The notes beneath the pieces are model-generated. The model was given only the letters and a program-made list of their open reading frames with translations, made no database searches and had not been told where the DNA came from. The position numbers were made by a program, and so were the translations under genes. This document shows positions 53,280 to 62,395 of a stretch of 64,000 nucleotides of DNA, piece after piece; positions within the stretch are counted from its first letter, which is position 1, and every line of letters begins with the position of its first letter. Origin of the DNA: Shewanella piezotolerans WP3. GTDB taxonomy: Bacteria > Pseudomonadota > Gammaproteobacteria > Enterobacterales > Shewanellaceae. The stretch covers positions 1,116,001-1,180,000 of the forward strand of contig NC_011566.1 of the NCBI RefSeq assembly GCF_000014885.1, given 5' to 3'.

Positions 53280-53789
53280 ATGCCGTTATTAGATAGTTTT
53301 ACCGTGGATCATACTCGAATGAACGCACCTGCTGTTCGAGTTGCCAAATCCATGTCTACCCCTAAAGGCGACACAATAACCGTGTTTGATCTGCGTTTTT
53401 GCGTACCCAATAAACAGATATTAAGCGAAAGAGGTATTCACACGCTTGAGCACCTTTTTGCTGGATTCATGCGTGACCACCTTAATGGTGACAATGTAGA
53501 GATTATTGATATTTCGCCAATGGGCTGCCGTACAGGCTTTTATATGAGCTTAATTGGTGCGCCTTCAGAGTCTATTGTGGCGGATGCTTGGTTGGCAGCA
53601 ATGCAAGATGTGTTAGCTGTGGTTGAACAATCAGAAATTCCAGAGCTGAACGAATACCAGTGCGGTACTTATGAGATGCATTCGCTTGAACAAGCTAAAG
53701 AGATTGCACGTAGCATCATATCTGCAGGTATAAATGTGAACCGTAACGATGAGCTGACATTAAGTGATGAGATCTTAAACGGCCTTTAG
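53280..53789 (+). CDS. luxS: S-ribosylhomocysteine lyase LuxS
   Basis: Cleaves S-ribosylhomocysteine to homocysteine and the AI-2 precursor DPD, recycling activated-methyl waste. The 169-aa protein has the metal site H54-T-L-E-H58 and C128, and the catalytic C83 in M-G-C-R-T-G-F-Y. A GGAGA site precedes the ATG. Functionally linked to the methionine cycle, whose metE is decayed in this genome. Terminator follows. Confidence 0.98.
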   Translation: MPLLDSFTVDHTRMNAPAVRVAKSMSTPKGDTITVFDLRFCVPNKQILSERGIHTLEHLFAGFMRDHLNGDNVEIIDISPMGCRTGFYMSLIGAPSESIVADAWLAAMQDVLAVVEQSEIPELNEYQCGTYEMHSLEQAKEIARSIISAGINVNRNDELTLSDEILNGL

Positions 53790-53810
53790 TGGTTCAGTTT
53801 AGCATCAGTC

Positions 53811-53837
53811 AAAAAAGCGGCTAACGTCGCTTTTTTA
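53811..53837 (+). terminator. Terminator after luxS
   Basis: AAAAAAGCG-gctaacgt-CGCTTTTTT: A/T-assisted nine-pair stem and T-run. Confidence 0.8.
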
Positions 53838-54436
53838 TTTTCAACCTATAGCAGCCTTTCTAACTGAGGTTATGTTTTACGTCACTCATATCTTAATTAG
53901 TGTAAAAGCTTAGTTACTTGCATTTAAGTAAAATATTTACGATATATTTAAGCAACTTAGCTAGCATTAAAATCAAATAACAGAGTTAGAAGGCTTTATT
54001 CCGTACTGCAATTGCCTGATTCTTTAGTCATATTGACGAAGTTCCTCAATATGTGCTGTTCAAATATTCAACACTCGAATTCAAGCTGACTCTTATTAAT
54101 TTAATTCTAATGTCACATTGGTAATAATAGCTCACCTATCTCTAACTCACTTATAAATATAGCTATTGTTAGATTATGCTAGGTTAATTGAAACTTAAAA
54201 ACTTAATCAATTCGAGCTGTTTGTTATTAAAACGTCGGTAACCTTTTAAAACACCCACATTTTTCATGGCGACCTTGTGATATTTGGGGTAAAATGCGCG
54301 CGACCAGCGTGATTGCGATCGCATTTCGGCGATAAATCTGCGCTAGCTCAACACGAAAAAAAGGTTTGTTTAAAACTTGTGTGTTTAGCAGGAACGCGGC
54401 GCATTGTCTTTCCTTCATAACGTAGTGCTTGTGGAT
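53838..54436. other. Long upstream region of the nqr operon
   Basis: 600 bp, AT-rich, between the luxS terminator and nqrA. It must hold the nqr promoter(s) and a substantial 5' leader. The inverted pair GATTGCGATCGCATTTC around 54310 is a small palindrome. No ORF of note and no repeat-family copy. Confidence 0.45.
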
Positions 54437-55771
54437 ATGATTACAATAAAGAAAGGATTGGACCTACCCCTAGTCGGTGGGCCAGAGCAAGTTATCCATG
54501 ATGGCCCGGCCATCAACCACGTAGCTACTTTGGGTGAAGAGTATATTGGCTTACGTCCTACCATGAAAATAAAGGTAGGGGATAAAGTTAAAAAAGGTCA
54601 GGTTCTTTTTGAAGATAAAAAGAATTTGGGCGTAAAATATACTGCTTTAGCCAGTGGCACAATTTCCGAAGTTAACCGGGGCGCTCAACGTGTTCTGCAG
54701 TCTGTTGTTATCAATGTAGAAGGGGATGACAGTATCTCTTTCGCTAAGTATGACGCCACTGCAATAGAATCAGTTGAAACTCAGCAAGTTCGTGACAACC
54801 TGATCGAATCAGGGTTGTGGACGGCTCTGCGAACGCGTCCTTTCAGTAAAGTACCTGCAGTAGATTCTACCGCCGCTGGTATTTTTGTCACCGCGATTGA
54901 TACTCAACCGCTTGCAGCAGATCCTGTTGTAGTGATTGCTGAGCATAAAGCTGACTTTGAAAATGGCTTAAAGCTACTTTCAAAGTTAACCGAAGGTAAA
55001 GTTTACCTTTGTAAGGCTCCTGGCGCTGATATCCCTAGTGCAAATGCTCAAGTTGAAGAGTTTGCTGGGGCACACCCTGCAGGCTTGCCAGGTACGCATA
55101 TTCACTTCCTATTGTCAGCTTCTGCTAACAGAACTGTATGGCACATCAACTATCAAGACGTGATTGCGATAGGTCAGCTATTTACCACCGGTGAGCTTAA
55201 TACTCAGCGTGTTGTATCTGTAGCAGGCCCTAAAGCGGTTAAGCCTCGATTAGTGCGAACTGTTGTCGGCGCAGCTGTAGCGGAATTGACTCAAAACGAA
55301 GTTAGCGAAGGTAACATCCGTGTTATTTCTGGCTCAGTTTTGAATGGACGTAACGCTATCGGCCCTCATGCTTACCTTGGTCGTTATCATAACCAAGTTA
55401 GCTTATTAGAAGAAGGCACTGAAAAAGAGCTATTCGGTTGGGCTATGCCTGGCAGCGATAAGTTCTCAATTACTCGTGCATTCCTAGGACATCTATCATC
55501 TTCTCGTCTGTTTAGTATGACTACGAGCACAGGTGGTTCAGATCGTGCAATGGTACCAATCGGTAACTATGAGCGTGTGATGCCGCTAGATATTCTCCCA
55601 ACGATGCTATTACGTGACCTTGTTTCTGGTGACTACGATGGCGCTGCAACATTAGGTGCATTGGAGTTGGATGAAGAAGATTTGGCACTGTGTACTTTCG
55701 TATGTCCTGGTAAATATGACTATGCGTCATATCTACGTGACTGTTTAGATACGATCGTGAGGGAAGGCTAA
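54437..55771 (+). CDS. nqrA: Na+-translocating NADH:quinone reductase subunit A
   Basis: Peripheral cytoplasmic subunit of the sodium-pumping NQR complex. The 444-aa protein begins MITIKKGLDLPLVGGPEQVI and continues with the biotinyl-carrier-like K-V-G-D-K-V-K-K-G-Q-V-L-F-E-D-K-K segment. The ATG at 54437 matches homologues; the longer upstream frame is not used. Its TAA overlaps the nqrB ATG (TAATG), the start of an eight-gene operon that runs to nqrM. Confidence 0.98.
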   Translation: MITIKKGLDLPLVGGPEQVIHDGPAINHVATLGEEYIGLRPTMKIKVGDKVKKGQVLFEDKKNLGVKYTALASGTISEVNRGAQRVLQSVVINVEGDDSISFAKYDATAIESVETQQVRDNLIESGLWTALRTRPFSKVPAVDSTAAGIFVTAIDTQPLAADPVVVIAEHKADFENGLKLLSKLTEGKVYLCKAPGADIPSANAQVEEFAGAHPAGLPGTHIHFLLSASANRTVWHINYQDVIAIGQLFTTGELNTQRVVSVAGPKAVKPRLVRTVVGAAVAELTQNEVSEGNIRVISGSVLNGRNAIGPHAYLGRYHNQVSLLEEGTEKELFGWAMPGSDKFSITRAFLGHLSSSRLFSMTTSTGGSDRAMVPIGNYERVMPLDILPTMLLRDLVSGDYDGAATLGALELDEEDLALCTFVCPGKYDYASYLRDCLDTIVREG

Positions 55772-56973
55772 TGGGCTTAAAACAGTTTTTCGAAAATATT
55801 GAACCGCAGTTTGAAAAAGGCGGTAAATATGAGAAGTTTTATGCGCTTTTTGAAGCCGCATATACTGTCTTTTATACTCCAGGTCACGTGAACAAAGGGC
55901 GTACCCACGTTCGTGATAACTTGGACCTAAAGCGTATGATGATTACGGTTTGGGCATGTGCATTCCCTGCGATGTTCGTAGGTATGTACAACGTTGGATT
56001 ACAAGCACAAGACGCGTTAATTCTGCAAGGCCTTGCAACACCAGACACATGGCAGGTTGCTCTGTTCGGTATGTTCGGTACTGAACTAACTGCAGACTCA
56101 GGTATCGCCGCGTTAATGTGGTATGGCGCCTGTTGGTTCTTACCCATATATGCGGTGACGTTCGCTGTCGGTGGTATTTGGGAAGTGCTATTTGCATCTG
56201 TACGTGGACATGAAGTTAACGAAGGTTTCTTTGTTACCTCTATCCTATTCGCATTAACACTACCGGCAACAATTCCTTTGTGGATGGTTGCACTGGGTAT
56301 TACCTTCGGTGTCGTTGTTGCTAAAGAGATATTTGGTGGTACAGGCCGTAACTTCTTAAACCCAGCGCTAGCAGGTCGTGCATTCCTATTCTTCGCTTAC
56401 CCGCTGAATATGTCTGGTGATACGACTTGGGTTGTTGCTGATGGTTTCTCTGGTGCGACAGCACTGAGCCAAGCGGCACAGGGCACATTAGAGTACGGAT
56501 TGACTCAGAACTGGTGGGATGCATTCTTTGGCTTCATTCCTGGTTCCGTTGGTGAAGTATCTACTTTAGCTATCTTGATTGGTGGCGCGGTTATCATCTA
56601 TACCCGTATCGCCTCATGGCGCATTGTGGCTGGTGTGATGGCAGGTATGATTGCCGTTTCTTACCTACTGAACTTTATTGGTAGTGACACTAACCCTATG
56701 TTTGCTATGCCGTGGTATTGGCATCTAGTGTTAGGTGGCTTTGCGTTCGGTATGATGTTTATGGCGACAGACCCTGTTTCAGCGTCTTTCACTAATAATG
56801 CGAAATGGGCTTACGGTATCTTAATCGGTGCTATGGCGGTATTCATTCGTGTTATCAACCCTGCTTTCCCTGAAGGCATGATGTTGGCCATCTTGTTCGC
56901 TAACCTATTTGCTCCATTATTTGACCATTTCGTGGTTCAGTCGAATATCAAGCGGAGGATTGCTCGTGGCTAG
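55771..56973 (+). CDS. nqrB: Na+-NQR subunit B (FMN-carrying membrane subunit)
   Basis: Ten-helix membrane subunit that carries covalently bound FMN and riboflavin and contributes to the ion channel. The 400-aa protein shows G-R-N-F-L-N-P-A-L-A-G-R-A-F and the flavinylation site D224-G-F-S-G-A-T230, where FMN is esterified to Thr (T236 in Vibrio cholerae). Overlaps nqrA by one base and nqrC by several. Confidence 0.98.
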   Translation: MGLKQFFENIEPQFEKGGKYEKFYALFEAAYTVFYTPGHVNKGRTHVRDNLDLKRMMITVWACAFPAMFVGMYNVGLQAQDALILQGLATPDTWQVALFGMFGTELTADSGIAALMWYGACWFLPIYAVTFAVGGIWEVLFASVRGHEVNEGFFVTSILFALTLPATIPLWMVALGITFGVVVAKEIFGGTGRNFLNPALAGRAFLFFAYPLNMSGDTTWVVADGFSGATALSQAAQGTLEYGLTQNWWDAFFGFIPGSVGEVSTLAILIGGAVIIYTRIASWRIVAGVMAGMIAVSYLLNFIGSDTNPMFAMPWYWHLVLGGFAFGMMFMATDPVSASFTNNAKWAYGILIGAMAVFIRVINPAFPEGMMLAILFANLFAPLFDHFVVQSNIKRRIARG

Positions 56974-57760
56974 TAATAAAGATTCGTTCGGAAGAACACT
57001 ATTTGTTGTTGTTGGCTTGTGTTTCATCTGCTCTATGTTCGTTTCGACAGCAGCAGTACTATTGAAACCAACTCAGCAAGAGAACAAATTACTTGATAAG
57101 CAAAAGTACATTCTTGAAGCTGCCGGTCTGATTAATACCAGAGAAGGCAAAGTTGAAAAGGCTCAAGTACTAGAAACTTACAATAAGTATGTTGAAGCTA
57201 AACTCGTTGACCTGAAAACCGGTGAGTTTGTTGCTGGCGATGCTGACTCTTTTGATACTGAAAAGGCTGCACGTACTCCGGCAACATCATTTGTGCCAGA
57301 AAACGACATTGCATCAGTAAAGCGTGTAGCAAATAACGCGGTCGTTTACTTAGTGCGTGATGATAACAAGCAGCTACAAACCGTGATTATTCCTGTTAAA
57401 GGTTATGGCTTGTGGTCAACAATGTTTGCTTTCTTAGCGGTTGAGCCAGACCTGAATACGATTCGTAGCTTGGTGTATTACAGCTTTACAGGCTCTGGTG
57501 AAACCCCTGGTCTGGGCGGCGAAGTGCAAAATCCACAGTGGATTGCTAAGTGGAATGGTAAGAAGCTATATAACGATAAGGGTGAGTTGGCGATTAGCGT
57601 CACTAAGAACCCAGTTGTAGCTGCTTCTCCGTACGGTGTTGATGCACTGTCTGGTGCAACGCTGACCGGTAACGGTGTACAAAACTCTCTGACATTCTGG
57701 TTAGGTGAAGAGGGCTTTGCTCGCTTTATCGAAAAAGCTCGCAATGGAGGGCTTAGCTAA
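56966..57760 (+). CDS. nqrC: Na+-NQR subunit C (FMN-carrying periplasmic subunit)
   Basis: Subunit with one N-terminal membrane helix (~8-33) and a periplasmic FMN-binding domain. The FMN threonine sits in D226-A-L-S-G-A-T232-L-T-G. The start is a GTG preceded by GGAGG inside the end of nqrB, giving 264 aa. A longer frame upstream lies wholly within nqrB and is rejected. Its stop overlaps the nqrD ATG. Confidence 0.97.
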   Translation: MASNKDSFGRTLFVVVGLCFICSMFVSTAAVLLKPTQQENKLLDKQKYILEAAGLINTREGKVEKAQVLETYNKYVEAKLVDLKTGEFVAGDADSFDTEKAARTPATSFVPENDIASVKRVANNAVVYLVRDDNKQLQTVIIPVKGYGLWSTMFAFLAVEPDLNTIRSLVYYSFTGSGETPGLGGEVQNPQWIAKWNGKKLYNDKGELAISVTKNPVVAASPYGVDALSGATLTGNGVQNSLTFWLGEEGFARFIEKARNGGLS

Positions 57761-58392
57761 TGGCTGATGCTAAAGAACTTAAATCGGTTCTAATTGGACC
57801 TATTGTCAGCAACAACCCGATTGCTTTGCAAATTTTGGGTGTATGTAGTGCCTTGGCTGTTACCAGTAAAATGGAAACAGCGTTGGTAATGACGATTGCA
57901 TTGACTGCGGTATGTGCGCTTTCGAATCTATTTATTTCACTGATCCGTAACCACATTCCAAGTAGCGTACGTATTATTGTTCAGATGACGATTATTGCTT
58001 CATTGGTAATCGTGGTTGACCAAGTACTACAGGCTTACGCTTACGATGTTGCTAAGCAGCTATCTGTATTCGTTGGTTTGATTATTACTAACTGTATCGT
58101 GATGGGCCGTGCTGAGGCTTTTGCGATGAAGACTCCACCTATGATGAGCTTCATGGATGGTCTTGGTAATGGTTTAGGCTACGGTGCAATCCTATTGTCA
58201 GTTGGCTTCGTTCGTGAACTGTTTGGTAACGGTTCATTGTTCGGCATTGAAATCTTAAGCAAGATTTCAGACGGTGGCTGGTATCAGCCTAACGGCCTAT
58301 TGCTACTGCCTCCAAGTGCGTTCTTCCTGATCGGTGCATTGATCTGGATTATTCGTGTGATGAAGCCAGAGCAAGTAGAAGCAAAAGGATAA
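57760..58392 (+). CDS. nqrD: Na+-NQR subunit D
   Basis: Six-helix membrane subunit, 210 aa, homologous to RnfE. The N-terminus A-D-A-K-E-L-K-S-V-L-I-G-P-I and the G-R-A-E-A-F-A motif with a cysteine nearby (N-C-I-V-M-G-R, a ligand of the inter-subunit 2Fe-2S centre shared with NqrE) are visible. Overlaps nqrC. Confidence 0.98.
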   Translation: MADAKELKSVLIGPIVSNNPIALQILGVCSALAVTSKMETALVMTIALTAVCALSNLFISLIRNHIPSSVRIIVQMTIIASLVIVVDQVLQAYAYDVAKQLSVFVGLIITNCIVMGRAEAFAMKTPPMMSFMDGLGNGLGYGAILLSVGFVRELFGNGSLFGIEILSKISDGGWYQPNGLLLLPPSAFFLIGALIWIIRVMKPEQVEAKG

Positions 58393-58397
58393 GCATA

Positions 58398-59006
58398 ATG
58401 GAACATTATATTAGTCTACTAATTCGTTCTGTTTTCATTGAAAACATGGCGCTGTCCTTTTTCCTTGGTATGTGTACTTTCTTAGCGGTATCGAAGAAAG
58501 TAAAAACAGCCATGGGTCTAGGTGTTGCTGTTATCGTGGTGCTGGCAATTTCAGTGCCTGTTAACCAAATTATCTATCAAGGTATTCTTGCTCCAGGTGC
58601 ACTAGCTTGGGCGGGTGTGCCAGATGCTGACTTGAGCTTCTTGAAGTTCATCACCTTCATTGGTGTTATTGCCGCATTGGTTCAAATCCTTGAAATGGCA
58701 TTGGATAAGTATTTCCCACCGCTATATAACGCATTGGGGATCTTCCTACCGCTAATCACTGTAAACTGTGCAATTTTTGGTGCAGTATCTTTCATGGTTG
58801 AGCGTGACTACAACCTTGGCGAGAGCTTAGTGTTTGGTATCGGTTCTGGTATCGGTTGGGCGTTAGCACTTGTGCTGCTTGCTGGTATCCGTGAGAAGAT
58901 GAAATATGCTGATGTTCCTGATGGGCTTCGCGGCTTAGGTATTACTTTTGTCACCGCGGGTTTGATGGCTCTAGGTTTCATGTCGTTCTCAGGTGTGTCT
59001 CTGTAA
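58398..59006 (+). CDS. nqrE: Na+-NQR subunit E
   Basis: Six-helix membrane subunit, 202 aa, pseudo-symmetric to NqrD and homologous to RnfA. Conserved N-M-A-L-S-F-F-L-G-M-C-T and T-V-N-C-A-I-F-G carry the two cysteines for the membrane 2Fe-2S centre. It starts 5 bp after nqrD, with AAAGGAT as ribosome site. Confidence 0.98.
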   Translation: MEHYISLLIRSVFIENMALSFFLGMCTFLAVSKKVKTAMGLGVAVIVVLAISVPVNQIIYQGILAPGALAWAGVPDADLSFLKFITFIGVIAALVQILEMALDKYFPPLYNALGIFLPLITVNCAIFGAVSFMVERDYNLGESLVFGIGSGIGWALALVLLAGIREKMKYADVPDGLRGLGITFVTAGLMALGFMSFSGVSL

Positions 59007-59053
59007 AGAGGCACCAAAGCGACGTCTTAATTTGAACCTTTAAGGATAAGTTA

Positions 59054-60301
59054 ATGGGTATTCTTGAATCTACTCCAATCGATGTCTATCTCGGTGTGAG
59101 TATGTTTACCGCAATCGTATTAGTTTTGGTTTTGGTTATTTTATTTGCCAAATCAAAATTAGTACCAAGCGGTGATGTCACAATCGGCATCAATGATGAT
59201 GCAGATAAAGCAATTAAAACTGCAGCAGGCGGCAAGCTACTAGGTGCACTAGCAGAAAGCGGTATTTTCGTATCGTCTGCATGTGGTGGCGGTGGTACTT
59301 GTGGCCAGTGTAAAGTACACGTTAAGTCTGGTGGCGGAGATATTCTTCCTACTGAGATGGATCATATTAGCAAAGGTGAGGCTCGTGAGGGCTGCCGTTT
59401 ATCTTGTCAGGTAAACGTCAAAGCTGATATGGAAATTGAGCTTGAAGAAGAGATCTTTGGTGTTAAGAAGTGGGAATGTGAAGTTATCTCTAACGATAGC
59501 AAAGCAACCTTCATTAAAGAGCTTAAGCTACAAATTCCTGATGGCGACTCGGTACCTTTCCGTGCTGGTGGTTATATTCAGATTGAAGCACCTGCGCACC
59601 ATGTTAAATATGCAGATTACGATATTCCTGCAGAGTACCGTGGTGACTGGGAGCATTTTGGCTTCTTCAACTTAGAATCTCAAGTTGACGACGAAACAAT
59701 CCGTGCTTATTCAATGGCGAACTATCCTCTAGAGGAAGGTATCATCATGCTTAACGTACGTATTGCATCTCCACCGCCGCGTAATCTATCTCTACCTTGT
59801 GGTAAGATGTCATCGTACATCTTTAGCCTCAAAGCTGGTGATAAGGTTACTATCTCTGGTCCATTTGGTGAGTTCTTTGCTAAAGATACTGACGCTGAAA
59901 TGGTCTTTGTTGGTGGTGGTGCTGGTATGGCGCCAATGCGTTCTCATATCTTCGACCAACTTAAGCGCCTTAACTCTAAGCGTAAGATGAGTTTCTGGTA
60001 TGGCGCGCGTTCTAGCCGTGAAATGTTCTATGTAGAAGATTTTGATGGCTTAGCGGCTGATAATGACAACTTCCAGTGGCATGTAGCACTGTCTGATCCG
60101 CAGCCTGAAGATAATTGGGACGGCTACACTGGCTTTATTCATAACGTATTGTACGAAAACTACCTACGTGACCATGAAGCGCCAGAAGATTGTGAGTTCT
60201 ACATGTGTGGCCCACCAATGATGAACGCGGCTGTTATTAGCATGCTTAAAGATCTTGGTGTCGAAGATGAAAACATCTTACTAGATGACTTCGGTGGCTA
60301 A
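59054..60301 (+). CDS. nqrF: Na+-NQR subunit F (NADH dehydrogenase subunit)
   Basis: Electron-input subunit, 415 aa: one membrane helix (~13-33), a 2Fe-2S domain with C77, C83, C86 (A-C-G-G-G-G-T-C-G-Q-C) and C118, an FAD domain (R-A-Y-S-M-A-N-Y-P) and an NADH domain (V-G-G-G-A-G-M-A-P-M) ending in D-D-F-G-G. It is a few residues longer than the Vibrio protein, with the extra residues in the first helix region. A 47-bp gap with AAGGAT precedes it. Confidence 0.98.
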   Translation: MGILESTPIDVYLGVSMFTAIVLVLVLVILFAKSKLVPSGDVTIGINDDADKAIKTAAGGKLLGALAESGIFVSSACGGGGTCGQCKVHVKSGGGDILPTEMDHISKGEAREGCRLSCQVNVKADMEIELEEEIFGVKKWECEVISNDSKATFIKELKLQIPDGDSVPFRAGGYIQIEAPAHHVKYADYDIPAEYRGDWEHFGFFNLESQVDDETIRAYSMANYPLEEGIIMLNVRIASPPPRNLSLPCGKMSSYIFSLKAGDKVTISGPFGEFFAKDTDAEMVFVGGGAGMAPMRSHIFDQLKRLNSKRKMSFWYGARSSREMFYVEDFDGLAADNDNFQWHVALSDPQPEDNWDGYTGFIHNVLYENYLRDHEAPEDCEFYMCGPPMMNAAVISMLKDLGVEDENILLDDFGG

Positions 60302-60330
60302 CCTCTCTCTAATTGGAGATCTAGGTCAAT

Positions 60331-61347
60331 ATGTATAAGACCTTAGTAAACTGGCTGGCCCTTGTTGGGTTAGCCTTTTTTATTTCAGGATGTGGTAAAC
60401 CTGCTGAAATAATTTCACTGTCTGGTAACACTATGGGCACAACTTATCATATTAAAGTTGTGCACAGCGAGTCACTGCCAGATGTTCAATTGCTGCAAGC
60501 TGAAATTGATCTGGCACTTGAGAAAGTCAACGATCAAATGTCAACTTATCGTCCAAATTCCGAGCTATCTTTATTCAATCAGATGACTCGCAATGCACAG
60601 ATGGAAGTATCGCCAGATACTGCTAAGGTCATTGCCGAAGGGATTGAGTTGTACAAAATAACAGATGGTGCGCTTGATATTACTTTAGGACCGCTAGTCA
60701 ATCTCTGGGGCTTTGGTCCAGATAAAAGGCCTACAACTGTGCCGACAGCAGAGATGATTGCAGAGGCTAAAGCTCGCACAGGCATTGAGTCTTTGTCTTT
60801 GTCAGGTAATAAAGTGAGCAAGCAAAACCCTGATCTGTATGTTGATCTTTCATCGATTGCAAAAGGCTTTGGTGTTGATAAAGTCGCTGCATTACTCGAT
60901 AAATATCAGCCTCAAGGGTACTTAGTTGAGATTGGCGGCGAAATTAGCTTAAGTGGCACCAAACCCGATGGTTCACTTTGGGTTATTGCCATAGAGCAAC
61001 CGAGTGACAAAGCTATCGATGCACAGCAAATTATATCGCTTAAAAATATGGCTATGGCAACATCTGGTGACTATCGTAACTATTATGAAGAGGATGGTCA
61101 GCGCTTCTCTCATCTTATTGATCCGAGAACCGGTTATCCGATTAATCATCGATTAGCCTCGGTGACAGTACTGCACGAAGAGTCAATGGCCGCTGATGGC
61201 TATGCCACGGCGATGATGGTTTTGGGGACGCAGGCATCACTAGAACTTGCTAATCGTGAGCATCTTGCGATAATGCTTATAGAAAAGCAGGATGAAGGCT
61301 TTAAAGTTTTCTATAGCGAAGCGTTTAAACCTTTCGTTACTCAGTAG
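60331..61347 (+). CDS. apbE: FAD:protein FMN transferase ApbE (nqr-linked lipoprotein)
   Basis: Installs FMN on NqrB and NqrC. The 338-aa precursor has a lipobox I-S-G-C21, so it is a membrane-anchored lipoprotein. ApbE motifs are complete: S-G-N-T-M-G-T-T-Y, D-L-S-S-I-A-K-G-F-G-V-D, E-I-G-G-E-I, T-S-G-D-Y, H-L-I-D-P and A-D-G-Y-A-T. It is the seventh gene of the nqr operon, 29 bp after nqrF. The other ApbE at 19458 is a distinct paralogue. Confidence 0.96.
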   Translation: MYKTLVNWLALVGLAFFISGCGKPAEIISLSGNTMGTTYHIKVVHSESLPDVQLLQAEIDLALEKVNDQMSTYRPNSELSLFNQMTRNAQMEVSPDTAKVIAEGIELYKITDGALDITLGPLVNLWGFGPDKRPTTVPTAEMIAEAKARTGIESLSLSGNKVSKQNPDLYVDLSSIAKGFGVDKVAALLDKYQPQGYLVEIGGEISLSGTKPDGSLWVIAIEQPSDKAIDAQQIISLKNMAMATSGDYRNYYEEDGQRFSHLIDPRTGYPINHRLASVTVLHEESMAADGYATAMMVLGTQASLELANREHLAIMLIEKQDEGFKVFYSEAFKPFVTQ

Positions 61348-61359
61348 TTGGAGTCGAAT

Positions 61360-61581
61360 ATGAGCACATTTATAGCGGCATTTGTCGTGTTACTAGCATT
61401 TTTCTTCTTAATGTCGATCGGTTATTTGGTTAAGAAAAAAGAGGTGGCAGGGAGCTGCGGTGGTCTAGGCGCACTGGGAATTGAAAAAGCATGTGATTGT
61501 GATGATCCGTGTGATAAGCGTAAAGCCAGAATGGCTGAACAGGAACGTCGTGAAAAGTTAGAGCAGAACCGAATCATCTAA
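61360..61581 (+). CDS. nqrM: NqrM, Na+-NQR maturation protein (DUF539)
   Basis: 73-aa membrane protein with one N-terminal helix (~3-21) and a cytoplasmic Cys-rich segment: G-S-C-G-G-L-G-A-L-G, then C-D-C-D-D-P-C-D. In Vibrio, NqrM is required for NQR assembly, probably by delivering iron to the NqrD/E site. It follows apbE with GGAG upstream of the ATG, four codons inside a longer open frame, and is the last gene before the operon terminator. Confidence 0.95.
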   Translation: MSTFIAAFVVLLAFFFLMSIGYLVKKKEVAGSCGGLGALGIEKACDCDDPCDKRKARMAEQERREKLEQNRII

Positions 61582-61602
61582 CTTTCTATTGGCTCTGTTA
61601 TT

Positions 61603-61629
61603 AAGGCTCCTTTCTAAGGGGCCTTTTTT
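61603..61629 (+). terminator. Terminator of the nqr-apbE-nqrM operon
   Basis: AAGGCTCC-tttcta-AGGGGCCTTTTTT, an imperfect stem and T-run. Confidence 0.8.
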
Positions 61630-61801
61630 ATATCTTTTATTCCTAGCATGAATGCTTGATAGCATTTTCTGAGCTAATTAACAGCATTAAGCTAATGCCT
61701 GCATTTTCCCTCCTCACAACTAGCTGATGTAATTTACTCTTTTTACGCAGAAATATTGGCACTATCTAAGCTCACCCCTAATTAAGAACTGTAGTAGTAA
61801 T

Positions 61802-61820
61802 GATAATAATTATCTTTACT
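61802..61820 (+). promoter_or_regulatory. Candidate Fur box upstream of the bacterioferritin genes
   Basis: GATAATAATTATCTTTACT matches the Fur consensus at 14 of 19 positions by my alignment, about 95 bp upstream of the first bacterioferritin ATG. Whether it represses or activates cannot be told. Confidence 0.6.
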
Positions 61821-61915
61821 AAATTGTTGAAATCTAAGGTTAATTTGTATTTGCTTGTTTTTTGTTCTAGGCTGTATTTGTTGATATAGATCAATTTTCA
61901 AATAAGGAATACCAA

Positions 61916-62383
61916 ATGAAAGGACAACCTAAGGTTATCGCCCAACTTAATAAGGTGCTGACCAGCGAGCTGACTGCCATTAACCAATACTTCCTCCATG
62001 CCCGTATGTTTAAGAATTGGGGCTTGGGAGAGCTTGATGAGAAAGCTTACAAGAAATCCATTCAAGATATGAAGCATGCCGATAAGGTCATTGAACGGAT
62101 CTTGTTCCTTGAAGGGTTGCCGAATCTACAACAGCTGGAGAAAATTCGCATTGGTGAGCATAGCCAAGAGATGCTCGAATGCGACAAAGTCATGCTCGAA
62201 GAAGAGCTGGTATTACTACGGGAGGCTATTGCACTTTGTGAGCATTCTGCAGATTATGTTAGCCGTGATATTTTAGAAGATCTGTTGGAAGATGAAGAGG
62301 AGCACTTGGACTGGCTTGAAGCCCAGCTAGAGCTTATTACGCTGACAGGTATTCAAAACTACTTACAATCTAAAATGGACTAA
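61916..62383 (+). CDS. bfr: Bacterioferritin subunit, heme-binding type
   Basis: 155-aa four-helix ferritin subunit (MKGQPKVIAQLNKVLTSELT...). Heme-ligating M52 is present, and so are ferroxidase residues E18, H54, E127 and H130. Position 51 is Asp instead of Glu and position 94 is Leu instead of Glu, so the di-iron site looks degenerate. This is the pattern of the heme subunit in hetero-oligomeric bacterioferritins such as those of Neisseria and Pseudomonas. It is followed after 12 bp by a second subunit with the complementary pattern. Confidence 0.95.
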   Translation: MKGQPKVIAQLNKVLTSELTAINQYFLHARMFKNWGLGELDEKAYKKSIQDMKHADKVIERILFLEGLPNLQQLEKIRIGEHSQEMLECDKVMLEEELVLLREAIALCEHSADYVSRDILEDLLEDEEEHLDWLEAQLELITLTGIQNYLQSKMD

Positions 62384-62395
62384 CCGGAGGCTATT

